Shown here piece after piece: positions 46,581 through 56,879 of a stretch of DNA of 64,000 nt. The notes under the pieces are model-generated. The model was not told the DNA's origin, did no database searches, and was given only the letters and a program-made list of their open reading frames with translations. Position 1 is the stretch's first letter. Each line of letters starts with the position of its first letter. Made by a program: the position numbers and the translations under genes. Origin of the DNA: Hirundichthys speculiger (lineage: Eukaryota; Chordata; Actinopteri; Beloniformes; Exocoetidae); the NCBI GenBank assembly GCA_018398805.1, contig JAGFBZ010000734.1:62001-126000 (forward strand), read 5' to 3'.

Positions 46581-47997
46581 ACTGGTATACTGTGATGTTG
46601 GCCTAAAATTAGTGTGAAAGAAAATAATAATAATTCTGCGAACCTTAATGAACCAAAGCAGCGTTGAGAAAATGAGAGGCCCAAAATTCCTTCACAACGA
46701 TGACACTTTGATAAGTTGATTATTTGAGGGTATCTCTAATAAAAGTGACCCTATAATCTACGCTGCTTCAGCATTCTGTCTTAATATTTGTTCACTAAAT
46801 AATCCCAGGTCGTATTCAGCCATGAGTTGAGCTCCATCTGAGCTTGCCTTTATCTGACAGGACCTGGAGAAGGATCCAGAAACTATTCCAAGCTTCTACA
46901 ATCTGTTCTCAGGCACCAAATATCACATTTGTATCAAATGATTTCCAAACATCTCTTGAGCCTCCGTTTAAGAAGGTCCCTCGTTGTTGGACACATCGCC
47001 GTCTCGATAAGAGGTGTCACCTTTACATAGGGTTCAATAATCGTGACTCACGTTGGAGACTGTGATGAAGGTGTCGCTCACATCCAAACGTTAGTCACCT
47101 CAAACCTAAAACCTGATCACTGATGACGAGTCTGGTGGGTTCAGAGTCTATGAAGTGACCTCCGTTTTGACATCCTCTGATGAGCACACATCCATCCTCA
47201 TCAGTGTCATTCTGCTTCAGCAGATAACACAAATACATCCACTCAACTAACTAAAGGAGAGACTCAGGGATCCATGTGTAACAGATTAAGTATAATCCAA
47301 TTAACTGTAAATTAACTGCAAATCGTGCTCCAGTTGGCTGTAATTCCAGTCCAGTTCATTTCTAGCCCTAGTTTCAGTGTGAACGCTGTAAGACGTTGGT
47401 CATCAGCACCATCGTTAAACTGTCACTGAAGACGTGTTGGAAGAGCAATGATCTCTGAGGAACGGTTCAGACAGCTGACATGAGAGGAGATAATGAGTAT
47501 AAAATCTTAGAAAAACGACAGACTGGAGTGTGTGGAATACTTTCCTATGTTCCAGCGTGATTAGAAAGAGATGAGTGATGACTGGATGGTGTGAACTGAG
47601 GCGAATCCTAACACAATCCCCACAGGCTACCACAAACCACCAAGACCAGGAACCAGATCCATCCCCTGGACTCAGACTGGCCCAAAGTCACTGCATGTAC
47701 AATCAAATATCAAGAAAAACCAGATAAAAAACAGATCAAAAAGAATATGAGTGATGTGAAGTGATCTGGTCTCAGAGCAGCTCCTCAAACTGCAGCTGCA
47801 TGCTGGGATGGAAACTGGTGGCGTGTTGGGAACCAGCGGCTCTGCAGCAGCTCCACTCAACGTTATACCTGAAGATCCAAATAACCGCGAGACAATTCAG
47901 AGCAACAGTTTACACAGATGATGAAGAGCAACCTCGGTGAGGGGAAACGACGACACCGGACAGAACAAGTAGGAAAAACAAACTGCTCCTTTAAATT
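46581..47997. other. Intronic sequence, nothing recognised
   Basis: No feature is supported. Confidence 0.4.
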
Positions 47998-47999
47998 TA

Positions 48000-48788
48000 C
48001 CGTATTCTCTGGACTATAAGCCGCTACTTCTGTCCCACGCTTTAAACCATGAGGCTTATACAGAGATGTGGCTTTTCTATGAATTTTTCTTCAGCCCTCA
48101 GGGGGCGCTCTAGCAGGAAAAACCAAAAAACAAACCAAGTAGTTAAAGGCTATTCTGTTTTTGTTAAGTAGCCTATGTTGGCTATGCTAGTCTACATTCA
48201 TTTTGTGAGCATCAATACCTATTATTGATGGACAAACTGATTAATAAATTTGTCCAGTCAGTTTGTTGGTTCCCCAGCGGATTTCAGGGTTCTGAGCGGA
48301 CCCGCCGCAGAGGTAAGGTTTAAATCGCAGATGTGGACCGGACGCAGCGTGAAGCCAGCAGGTCCGCGATCCAGCTCCAAAGCGGATCCGGCACTGAGTA
48401 CAAGTGGACCCCGATACGGGTCCGTTTCGTGGGTCTGTTCCGGATGTCTTTGCTGTGTGGGGGTGGTTTCAGTACACAGGAGGAGGAAAAATAAAGCAAC
48501 TTGGTTTTAGTGTCCAGGAGGAAAATGAATAAAACCATCAATGACTTTTCTGTTTTGTTTGATCAGAACTTTTACTGCAGTGTTACAGGTTCTGTTCAGA
48601 AACAGTCAGTTCAGGTATGTGAATAAACACTTATGGTACAATCTTTCAATGTAAATATATTATTTGTCAGCCTGGATACCAGCGGCTTATAGTCCGGTGC
48701 GGCTTATATGTGACAAAATATATATTTAGTTTAAATTTTAGTGGGTGCGGCTTACATTCAGGTGCGCTTTATAGTCCGGAAAATACGG
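48000..48788. mobile_element. mariner/Tigger-like element with CCGTATTTTCCGGACTATAA ends
   Basis: TA flanks both ends (47998-47999 and 48789-48790). The left end is CCGTATTCTCTGGACTATAA and the right end reads CCGTATTTTCCGGACTATAA inward, with GGCTTATA-type subterminal repeats. The central part is CpG-bearing (GGACCGGACGCAGCG) and has no recognisable transposase. Confidence 0.75.
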
Positions 48789-48790
48789 TA

Positions 48791-51589
48791 ATGTCAATAC
48801 TTTAAAGTAAAACTGTAAACCTCCAAACACCAGTATATCAAAAACATCTGGTGACAGCTGGAACCCTGAACAGACTGAGGACAGAAACACTGCAGGCTCA
48901 TCCACAGGTGTCATGACCATTATATCTGAGGGGGCGGGTCACGCACACACACACACATTTAGCATGTAAAGCTGAGCTGATGTTACCTTCAACTAAACAA
49001 TCAAACATGAGAAGGGAGCTTTACGTTGTTTGGCTGATGATCGGTTGTTTGCAACATTTGCTCCCTCCCAGACACAGTGGACGTAAGAGATTCTTTACCA
49101 AAGACAGTCAGTCAGAATTTCTCCACCGGACGGGTTTTTTTCTCTGTTTTCAGTTAGCTGTCTGGTCTTTGACCCAGATGTTCCCTCACAGCTGAACGTA
49201 GGTGTCCGACAACCTGTTAAAATGCACCAGCTACTACAGGGGATAAAACATCCCCTGGTCAGTTTGTGTTAGGACCAGTGGAGACTATAGAGTGGGATGG
49301 GTAGCTTGGCACATCCGGAAAGAAAACATCTAGGCTTAAAGGTATCTCCAGGTTTTAAAGCAGCCTCTCCTCCTGATCCAGGGGGGACCTTGCTTCTTTC
49401 AGTAAGACCATGCTAAACCAAATGCTGCATCCATGACAGCAGCAGGGTGTCCTGGTAGGAGAGTCCACGAAACCAAGATCAGGGGTTAAGCCGGGATACA
49501 TCGTTTATCCTGGATGATTTTATCCTCCAGTCGGCTGCATGGAAGCGGACCAGGACACGTCACCATGGAGTCTGATTCTGTGCAGCTACCTGGTCTGGAC
49601 CAGACTAACTGATTTCTGAAGTGTGGTTCCTTATTTTCACCAGCCTGCATTCAACTTTCACAACAAACAGCAATTCTGACCATCATCATCTCCGGTCCAG
49701 TCCTGGTTAAATAATCCAGGTGATGGACTTTAGGAAGGATGATCTCTGATCTAGAGAGTTTCAGGCCAGGCAGTTGCTGGAGCAAACTAGCACTACTCTA
49801 TTTTAATTTAACTCATCAACAAAGTATACAAGGCAGCATGAATATTAGCATCTGTAAACAGGTTCTTTTACTTCTTCATTAAAATTCTTTTACCTGGATA
49901 ACAATCATGGATTCATCTCAGTGAGATCGTCTTTATTTTACTGACCAGTAGATGGCAGCAACAGCAACATGCACCTAAACCTCCTCAAAGATGTTTGAGC
50001 AGAAATAAACATTTTCAACACGTTTCTGACGTTCTAGTTGGATGTTTTGTTGCTGATGAAGAGACAGTCCTGTGTAGACTTCTTTTTTTTTTTCAAACAG
50101 CAGAAAATTTAGATAATCAGCTAAAAATGTGGATAAATTCAACTGTCTGTCAGATTCTAGTTGATTATTAACGGCTATATTCCTTTTTTTTTAAGCATTA
50201 GGAGTTGAGATTCAGGCATTTTTATTAAGACCGGTCGTGAACGTGCACGTACCAGGATTAGCTACACCTGGTTTGACATAGTCAAGTCTTCTTAATCTGA
50301 TGTGGTGCAGCTGAATGATCCAGGATGACAGGTCAAAGATCCCGGATCTCTTCGCTCCTCGACCTCAGCTCAGCCTCAGGTGCTGAACATGTGAACCTTC
50401 TCTAACTTGAAACATCTGGAGAATCATGAAACAAACAAAAAATATCTACAACAAAGAAGCTGAGAAGCTGGAGTTTGATATCAGACAGGAATAATCCAAC
50501 ATGGTTCTCCAGAAGCTCCAGCAGCAGGTCTGGACCACGGAGGAGGAGATGCCACAGGGTTAGGTTGGGGCCATCAGATTCAAAACTTCCTCATTTTGTC
50601 CGTTATTTTCAATGATACCTTTAATAGTCAATAAAGTATGACTTTATGAGGTTTGAAACTTTTTTATTGAACTGGAGTTAAGCTTCAGCTAGAAAAGAGA
50701 ATAAAACAGTCAACGGCTGAATAATTAAAGACTTGTATTGAGGGGCTTTAAATCTGTTTTTGGTACTAAAGAAGGTGGAGCAGAGTTGCTGCAGCGCCGC
50801 GTTCACACACACACAAACACACACACACACACAAGTGCTGTTACTAACAGTGGAGGAGAAAACTGTTTAAAATGCCTTTTAAGTCATAAACTACTGACTG
50901 TCAAACACCCACTTATAATAAAGTAAACCGATAACAGAAGACCTTTAAATACAGCTCACAGTTGGTCTACAGCACCTACACTGTCAGAGACAGAGAGGAA
51001 CTCTATCGCTGGTTTATTAAAAAGGAAAAAAAGAGAGAGAGAATGAAAAAAGAAATGCATTTATCATATTCTGCATAATGTGTGTCCTTCATGACATCTG
51101 GGAGTGGCTGGAAGCTGCAGCCGCTTTAGTGTGTCTACACATGATGAATTCACTTTATTCCAGCTCTGTTTTTCTGTTTGGCTTCTCTGATTGGTCCATG
51201 TTCTGGGCTCCAGCAGTGCGTGTTTGAGTAGTTCATGGAGGCCCTCAGAGAGCAGGGGCCACACGAGCAGCGCGTCACAACGATTCCCAACATTCAACCA
51301 AAGCAGCCTTGGTGGGAATACTACACGCACACAGTGTGTGTGTGTGTGTAAAGGGGGGTTTCGAGCATCAGGTCAGTGCATTTGAACACCACTGCAGTCA
51401 TCTCCCTCCTGATATCAAGACAACGACACTAACAGATCAGAAACAGGAAAAAAAAAAAACGCAGCGCCACTTCCAGAAAGGACCAGAAATTTGACTTTGA
51501 TGATCAACTCCATATTAACTTCCAGGCGGCTTCGCGGCTTTGTGCTGAGCTGTGTGCCTAGGAGAGGAAAGGCACGGGCGCAGTGGGGT
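48791..51589. other. Intronic sequence, low information
   Basis: No gene is supported. (CA)n runs lie near 48942-48957 and 50802-50833 and a (GT)n near 51335-51349. The part at 49475-49520 (CCACGAAACCAAGATCAGGG) vaguely resembles the termini of the foldback at 54497, but no boundaries are found. Confidence 0.4.
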
Positions 51590-52025
51590 GCACGTGAGAA
51601 ATTCACGCCTGTTCCCGTGAAGCAACAGCTCGCGTGATGCTGCGGGCCGTCTGCGGACGCTCAGAGCAGCAAACTCGCTGAAGTGAAGCAGATGCAGCAG
51701 GCTTCACGCTGCCAGTCTGCACCGCACTGCGCCCGCATCCACCCAGTGCGCGCAACTGCGTGCCACTCAGTCCTCCCCTGCGAGACAATGACAGCGTCAC
51801 CGCACGTGATTCACACCTGTCCGTCTCTCCGTCCGACACCACATTTTCACATTTCCTCCATCCTCCCGCTCGTGTCGGTGCGATGCGGACTCCGTGACTC
51901 GGATGGAGAGGAGCTGACATCCCTAATGCGGTAAACTCCCTGACCACGCACACACGCGCGCACCCTGGCAACACAGAGCGGATCGGAGGGAAACAGAAAC
52001 GCGGCTGCGGGAGGAAAAGATGGTG

Positions 52026-52031
52026 ACTTAC
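52026..52031 (-). promoter_or_regulatory. ryr2: Splice donor of ryr2 exon 1
   Basis: The minus strand reads GTAAGT directly after the ACT codon of exon 1. It matches the vertebrate U1 donor consensus perfectly from +1 to +6 and sets the exon boundary. Confidence 0.8.
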
Positions 52032-52079
52032 AGTCCGCAGGAACTGGATCTCATCCTCGCCCTCTCCTCCGTCAGCCAT
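52032..52079 (-). CDS. ryr2: Ryanodine receptor 2, first coding exon (start codon to splice donor)
   Basis: Reading the minus strand from the ATG at 52079 gives MADGGEGEDEIQFLRT, followed at once by the consensus splice donor GTAAGT (52031-52026). From knowledge of the family, this is the N-terminus encoded by vertebrate RYR2 exon 1. RYR1 and RYR3 start differently, and the 48-nt coding length with a phase-0 exon end fits RYR2. The start has a strong Kozak context (CACC before ATG, G after). RyR2 is the very large tetrameric calcium-release channel of the sarcoplasmic/endoplasmic reticulum, central to excitation-contraction coupling in heart and to signalling in brain. The exon encodes only the extreme cytosolic N-terminus ahead of the first beta-trefoil domain. 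Translation through the donor stays open for about 140 more residues, but that is intron read-through and shows no family similarity. The next exon (expected to begin DDEVVLQC or similar) was not found, so the rest of the gene must lie to the left. Another RyR paralogue remains possible but less likely. Confidence 0.85.
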
Positions 52080-52185
52080 GGTGAACTGTCTCAGAGCGGC
52101 TTCGGCTGCGTCCGCCTGCGGAGTACGGGATGGGAGCGTGCGTGTGCGTGTGTGTGTGTGGCTGAAGCAGCGGAGCTCCTATCTG

Positions 52186-52190
52186 ATTGG
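52186..52190 (-). promoter_or_regulatory. CCAAT box upstream of ryr2
   Basis: The minus strand reads CCAATCA inside a GC-rich context. Its distance to the ATG (about 107 bp) is compatible with an NF-Y-type proximal promoter element. Function is inferred from motif and position only. Confidence 0.45.
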
Positions 52191-52261
52191 ATGGCGCGCG
52201 CTCGCGGGGGGAAGGGCTTCACAGCACGCGCTTGATCGGGCCGTTTGCGCCCCCTGTCGGT

Positions 52262-52788
52262 GCATCAGAGGAAACTCCGAAACCACAAGGTGGTTATAGT
52301 TTCGACTTTGGTTTTGTTTCTGACTTGATACCACAAAGATAAGTTATTTGTGACCCACAGTTTAAAGGGGACATGTCATTAAAAGAAAAAAAAGAAGCTT
52401 CCTGTGATTTAGAGTATAAATTTGTTTGTCTGAAGTGACTTCCGCGTCAAAAGCTCTGACCTGACCCGTAACTTAGGTCCTGTTTAGACCTGGTATTAAC
52501 ATCCATCCTTGGTGACCTGATCTCCTGCTTGTTGGTTTGCACTTCAAAGCATCACAAAGGAGCAGTTTTTAGCTGAACTGGTCTCCCTATGGCCATGAAG
52601 CTTCAGTAACTCTCACAACACTCTATAAGGTTTATTTTGGTTGGTCTCTGCGTCAGTCAGTGGGATATATATGGGAAGTTTAATTACTCTTTAATTCAGA
52701 ATTAAAGTTAAATCCGAATAAAAGTTACAATGTAAACACCTAATTCCATATAAAAATGTCAATTCTGAATTAAACTTAATTCTGAAGT
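52262..52788. other. ryr2 upstream flank with MITE-like scraps
   Basis: AAAGGGGACATGTCATTAAA (52365) and CTGTTTAGACCTGGTATTAA (52480) resemble single ends of known fish MITE families. From 52680 the AATTC/GAATT-rich sequence resembles the subterminal part of the neighbouring Harbinger-like element. No complete boundaries are visible. Confidence 0.35.
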
Positions 52789-52791
52789 AGT

Positions 52792-53396
52792 GGCTGGTTT
52801 ATACCCATTTTAATTCCGAATTAAATAATTCCGCGGTCATGTATACACTCATTCCTGTTTAAATTAATTCCGGTCTTTCTGCGCATGCTCATTCTCTTGC
52901 CCGTCTGTCCGCGCTGGGCTTGTTTTCAAAACAAAGTTTTAAAATGGCAGCACGCAGTAAACGGTGTTCAAGAGCAGAGATAATTTATTTAATAAATAGC
53001 TTGGAGGAACTGGAAATAATTAAAAGAACAGATGGCAGGAAACATAAAAATTGTGAGCTTTTCAAAGTTTTAGCGGCCAGGTTAAATGAAGGAGGTTTCG
53101 CAGATAGAGATGCCACCCAGGTCAAAAATAAGTGGAATGTTGTTGCTAACCGAGTTGTTGCTAAGTTTGTTTTCTTCCGGTAGACGTAAAGACGTCCGCC
53201 CCCCCATCGTATCAGAACCCTTCCCAACCCCCAGACCTAAAGCGGAATTGGATAAAGCCGAACAAACGTATTTTCCATGTAAACCTCAATTCGGAATTAC
53301 TATTTCCATGTAAACTCGAAGGAAAATAGTTTAATTCGGAATTATTTAATTCGGAATTATTAATTCCGAATTAAAAAACATCATGTAACCGCAGCC
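52792..53396 (+). mobile_element. PIF/Harbinger-type element with Myb-like ORF, 605 bp
   Basis: The ends are GGCTGGTTTATACCC (left) and GGCTGCGGTTACATG (inward from the right), flanked by AGT at 52789-52791 and 53397-53399. Subterminal AATTCCGAATTAA repeats are on both sides. It encodes a Myb/SANT-like protein but no transposase, the usual layout of a deletion derivative of a two-gene Harbinger/ISL2EU element. Confidence 0.65.
52944..53183 (+). CDS. Myb/SANT-like DNA-binding domain protein of a Harbinger-type element
   Basis: From the ATG at 52944 (MAARSKRCSRAEIIYLINSL) the frame continues with RTDGRKHKNCELFKVLAARL and a FADRDATQVKNKWNVVANRV segment, then stops after about 80 residues. The helix pattern (E-x2-Y-L...K-x3-LF...L...G...Q-x3-KW) is the trihelix/Myb-SANT-like fold found in the accessory protein of PIF/Harbinger elements, which helps bring the transposase to DNA. 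The conserved first tryptophan is replaced by R/S (CSRAE). The ORF is unbroken but short, and the element lacks a transposase. An earlier in-frame ATG at 52920 is possible. Confidence 0.55.
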   Translation: MAARSKRCSRAEIIYLINSLEELEIIKRTDGRKHKNCELFKVLAARLNEGGFADRDATQVKNKWNVVANRVVAKFVFFR

Positions 53397-53399
53397 AGT

Positions 53400-53978
53400 C
53401 ACTGTCTTGTTTTCCATTCTCTTCCATTCTGTCCACTGTAAACCTGTGGCTTAGTTGTCGATGTGTGACACACTCTAGTGCTGCTAAATGACAAGCAGCT
53501 GATACAACGGATGACAGAGAAGGTCCAGAGATGATATGGACAACGTCTGCTCCTACCAGGAAGCAGTTATTGTTGCAGTTCCTCAATTGACCAATACAGC
53601 CTGACTCCAAAACAGAGCAAATCTCCATCGACTTCTGTGTTAAAACGTCCAACTTTGCAGCAGAAATAAATACTGTATATTTTCCGCCTGGTAAATATAC
53701 TTTAACATCTATGACAACTGTACAGGAGTGAATTACTTTGTTCCACATCAGGTAAAATTAGATAAAGCATTTGATTGACCACCATAGTCAGTGGCTTGCT
53801 GTCATTATTAACCTCTGATTTCTGAGCTGTAAACAAAAGCATAGGAGAACATGGTCAGATTCTGAAGAGAATATGTTTTATTGTTCTTGTGTGTTGCATT
53901 AATTGTACCAACAGACCGCCGTGACTGGCTGTGGTTGGTCTGACGGGTCTGAGGACAAACCTTAGCGAGGCTAACTGA
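53400..53978. other. Upstream flank, nothing recognised
   Basis: No gene or element boundary is supported. Confidence 0.4.
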
Positions 53979-53983
53979 GTCTC

Positions 53984-54412
53984 TGTCATGATCTGGGGTG
54001 GCCATGACGGCCATTTTGTGTTTTTCTTTGTTCTGAGTTAAGTTAGCGTCAATCCCTGTCTTTTGTGTTACCTGTTTCCTGTTTTACTTTGAAGGTCTGT
54101 CTTGTATCTGTTGTTTTCAGTTTTGCTTCCTTCCCTCTTGTTATCCTGATTGTCTGCACCTGCCTCTCGTTGGGTTTCCTGTGTATTTAACTCTTGTCAT
54201 CTCCCCTGTCTATGCTGGTCTGTTGTCTTCCATCTTGTTTTCTTCTGGCTTTGATGCGCCGTAGTCGTGAGTGTTTTTCTGTTTTGCTCCCTATGTTGGT
54301 TTGGATTACTTTTGTTGAATTAGTTTAGTTTGGATTTTTATCTTTTATTAATAAATAGCAATTCTTTTGCACTCCTGCGTTTGAGTCATCCATTCTGCCT
54401 CAAAGCCTGACA
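53984..54412 (+). mobile_element. Solo LTR, 429 bp, TGTCATG...CCTGACA
   Basis: The 5-bp TSD GTCTC is at 53979-53983 and 54413-54417. The inverted ends are TGTCA/TGACA. Inside is a TATA-like GTGTATTTAACTC (about 54180) and an AATAAA (about 54352) followed by CTCCTGCGTTTGAGTC, so U3, R and U5 can be assigned on plus. No internal retrotransposon sequence is adjacent, hence solo. The family (gypsy or ERV) is not determined. Confidence 0.8.
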
Positions 54413-54496
54413 GTCTCAGCAGCAGTCATTTCTGACGTCGCCACCATAATGCCATTTGAAGCTGTAGGCCATGGATGTTCGCCAGCAGCTGCTCTG

Positions 54497-56015
54497 AGGG
54501 GTGTACCACGAAGCGAGATTAGAGGGTTAGCGAGGTATGTTGAGTCTAAAGCCAGGATTTCCAGTACCACGAAGGTGGCTCTCTTTTAACCTGTCTAGAT
54601 CACCATGGTAATTTACTCTGTAAACTTAACCTGGTCCCGAGCAGGTTATGTGCAGAGTTTAGGCTCAAATCGGCTATAAAAAAGCACCGCCCTTTTACTT
54701 TCACCCAATCCCGTTGACCTGAGCGCCAGGATTGTGCAATGGAGGGAGAGTATTCAGAGACCGGACTGATCCGCTGGCTTCCCATGACCATATTCTCTAT
54801 GAACGCTAGAGATTTCCATCTGAGGGAATCCGTTACATTTGTAATCTGCTAGAGCCATATATTGGCAGTGCCACCAAACGCAGCCGTGCGCTCACAGTAG
54901 CGCAAACGGTGTGCGTTTCTTTGCGTTTCTTTGCCGCGGGAACCTACATGCATTCAGTTGGTGATGCAGAAAATCTGAGCAAGAATACTGGATGCCGCTA
55001 TTCACAAGGTTTTACTTGCTCTTACTAAACTGCTGAATATGTTTGTAGTATTCCCTGGCCTCCTGCCCACGCTTCAAATAAAAGAAGCGTTTTACTAAAT
55101 CGCAGGTAACATAAATTAATAGTCCATTATATTGATAATCAGTGTGACATGGAATTTCATGAGAAATGTTTTAATATAATTCATTCATAGGATTCCCCAG
55201 GGTGATAGGGGCAATCGATTGCACCCACATCGCAATCACTGGAGCTTTGGGGGAACATGAGGGTGATTTTGTGAATAGAAAGTCGTTTCATAGCATCAAT
55301 GTTCAGGTAAACCATTTGGTGCTCATTGTTGTAAGGTGACCATTTTTTTTACATTTCATATGAAATTCCACGTCACACTGATTATCAATATAATGGACAA
55401 TTAATTTATGTTACCTGCGATTATTGTAAAATGCTTCTTTTATTTGAAACGTGGGCAGATGGCCAGGGAATACTACAAACATATTTAGCAGTTCAGTAAG
55501 AGCAAGTACAACCTTGATTCCAGTATTCTGGCTCAGATTTTCTGCAGATTTTCTGCGGCAAAGGAACGCACACCGTTTGCGCTACTGTGAGGGCACGGCT
55601 GTGTTTGGTGGCGCTGCCAATATATGGTTCTATTAGATTACAAATGTAACGTATTCCCTCAGCTGGAAATCTCTAGCGTTCATAGAAAATATCGTCATGG
55701 GAAGCCAGCGGATCAGTCCGGTCTCTGAATACTCTCCCTCCATTGCACAATCCTGGCGCTCTGGTCAACGGGATTTCTCAAAAAAGGTGATGTCATCTCT
55801 GAAAGAGGTGGTAAGTGAAATGGTGGCGCTTTTTATAGCCGATTTGAGCCTAAACTCTGCACATAACCTGCTCTGGACCAGGTTAAGCTTGCAGAGTAAG
55901 TTACCATGGTGATCTAGCCAGGTTAAAAGAGAGCCACCTTCGTGGTACTGGAAATCCTGGCTTTAGACTCAACATACCTCGCTAACCCTCTAATCTCGCT
56001 TCGTAGTACACCCCT
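54497..56015. mobile_element. 1.5-kb foldback element derived from a PIF/Harbinger transposon
   Basis: The left arm (about 54497-55169) and the right arm (about 55351-56015) are inverted copies with scattered mismatches and small indels. A 180-bp single-copy centre separates them. The termini are AGGGGTGTACCACGAAGCG and, inward from the right, AGGGGTGTACTACGAAGCG, with CTG on both flanks (54494-54496 and 56016-56018). Each arm contains the promoter-proximal part of a HARBI1-like gene, facing inward on both sides. Confidence 0.85.
54785..55316 (+). pseudogene. HARBI1-like transposase, 5' half with introns
   Basis: Plus-strand translation (with frame drift) gives MNARDFHLRESVTFVIC, RFFAAGTYMHSVGDAENLSK, and LLNMFVVFPGLLPTLQIKEA, then a GTAACA donor at about 55108 and a CATAG acceptor at about 55194. 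It continues with GFPRVIGAIDCTHIAITGAF and GDFVNRKSFHSINVQ, and another GTAAAC donor. VIGAIDCTHI holds the first catalytic Asp of the DDE_Tnp_4 domain. The second and third acidic residues are absent. The first exon is also present inverted in the right arm (about 55420-55720). Confidence 0.75.
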
Positions 56016-56018
56016 CTG

Positions 56019-56879
56019 TTCCACCCGCTGTTCCATCATGTGAGATGATATGACTCTACAGAAGTTTAATATCTATTAACTCCTCTTCGTATTAATGCAG
56101 CACATACATACTCATCGGCATATTATTTCCTATAAAATTCAACTAAACCATTTGGATTGCGTTTTTCACTTTAGCACAGAGGATGCTCTCTTGTTATAGT
56201 CATCGCTATAAATAACAATGAGATAAATGATCAACTCTCTTCAGTTTTGAATGATTGATTTGTTGGGTGGTTGATTATGTTCACTGACTGATTTACAAAC
56301 CAACCTTCACTCAACATCAAAATCAAGATGTGTTGTGGGACATGAAGTCAAGAGCTGTTTTTGACTCTAAGATAAACTCTACGATAAAAAAAATGTATTG
56401 CAAGTGCATAATTATCTTTATTTGAGACAAGACAAAATTAGGTAGAGAGGCGGATCTGGGCCAAAACAAAAAAAGCTATCAGCGAATCATTTAGAAATGA
56501 TTCAATGTTATTATGCTTTTATATGAAACATTATTGCATGCTAAAGCAGTGCTGCAGATATCATTAAAGATTGTATATGATGAAAATGAGAGCATATATT
56601 TGTGGTCAAAAGCACAACCTTGCAATTTTGTTTATTGGCACCAAATGGATTGAACAGGACCTGTACCGAATGTTTTCAGGCCCTAAAATATCATATAGTG
56701 AATTGGCATTATACAAATGGTTTCTGAGATGACATATTTGTCATCAAAATGCTGCAGAGATGGACACACCCAAGAACCAGGTTGCACATGACTGTTGGAA
56801 CATTCCGTCAACAAACATTCCGTGTTTTGTGACATCACAGGCCGTTGTGAGGGAATAAAACCAGTCTGTTCATATAAGA
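56019..56879. other. Upstream flank, nothing recognised
   Basis: AT-rich and without gene or element that I can assign. Confidence 0.4.

Larger units (their letters stand above)
1..52031 (-). other. ryr2: Presumed ryr2 intron 1 (left end outside window)
   Basis: Everything left of the exon 1 donor should be intron 1 if the ryr2 call is right. I looked for a second ryr2 exon and for other host exons on both strands and recognised none. The content is transposons, LINE/SINE remnants, minisatellites and low-information AT-rich sequence. A first intron of more than 52 kb is plausible for this gene, whose vertebrate orthologues have very long first introns. Confidence 0.6.
51590..52260 (-). promoter_or_regulatory. 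ryr2: CpG-rich promoter, 5'UTR and intron start of ryr2
   Basis: This is the only long CpG-dense stretch in the window, with many CG dinucleotides, GCGCGC runs and no recognisable transposon. It brackets ryr2 exon 1: about 180 bp lie upstream of the ATG on the minus strand and the rest lies in the start of intron 1. An inverted CCAAT box (plus-strand ATTGG at 52186-52190) sits about 107 bp upstream of the ATG. No TATA box is evident, which is usual for CpG-island promoters. A short (CA)n-type tract on the minus strand (plus-strand GT-rich, about 52138-52161) lies in the presumed 5'UTR. The transcription start site cannot be fixed from sequence alone. Confidence 0.65.

Noticed and set aside
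49475..50380. Second Harbinger-like foldback
   Set aside because: Only a loose likeness to the CCACGAAGC terminus. No matching right end, arms or TSD could be identified.
51603..52031. Extension of the ryr2 exon frame into a 158-residue protein
   Set aside because: A perfect GTAAGT donor follows codon 16 exactly where RYR2 exon 1 ends. The downstream residues have no RyR similarity.
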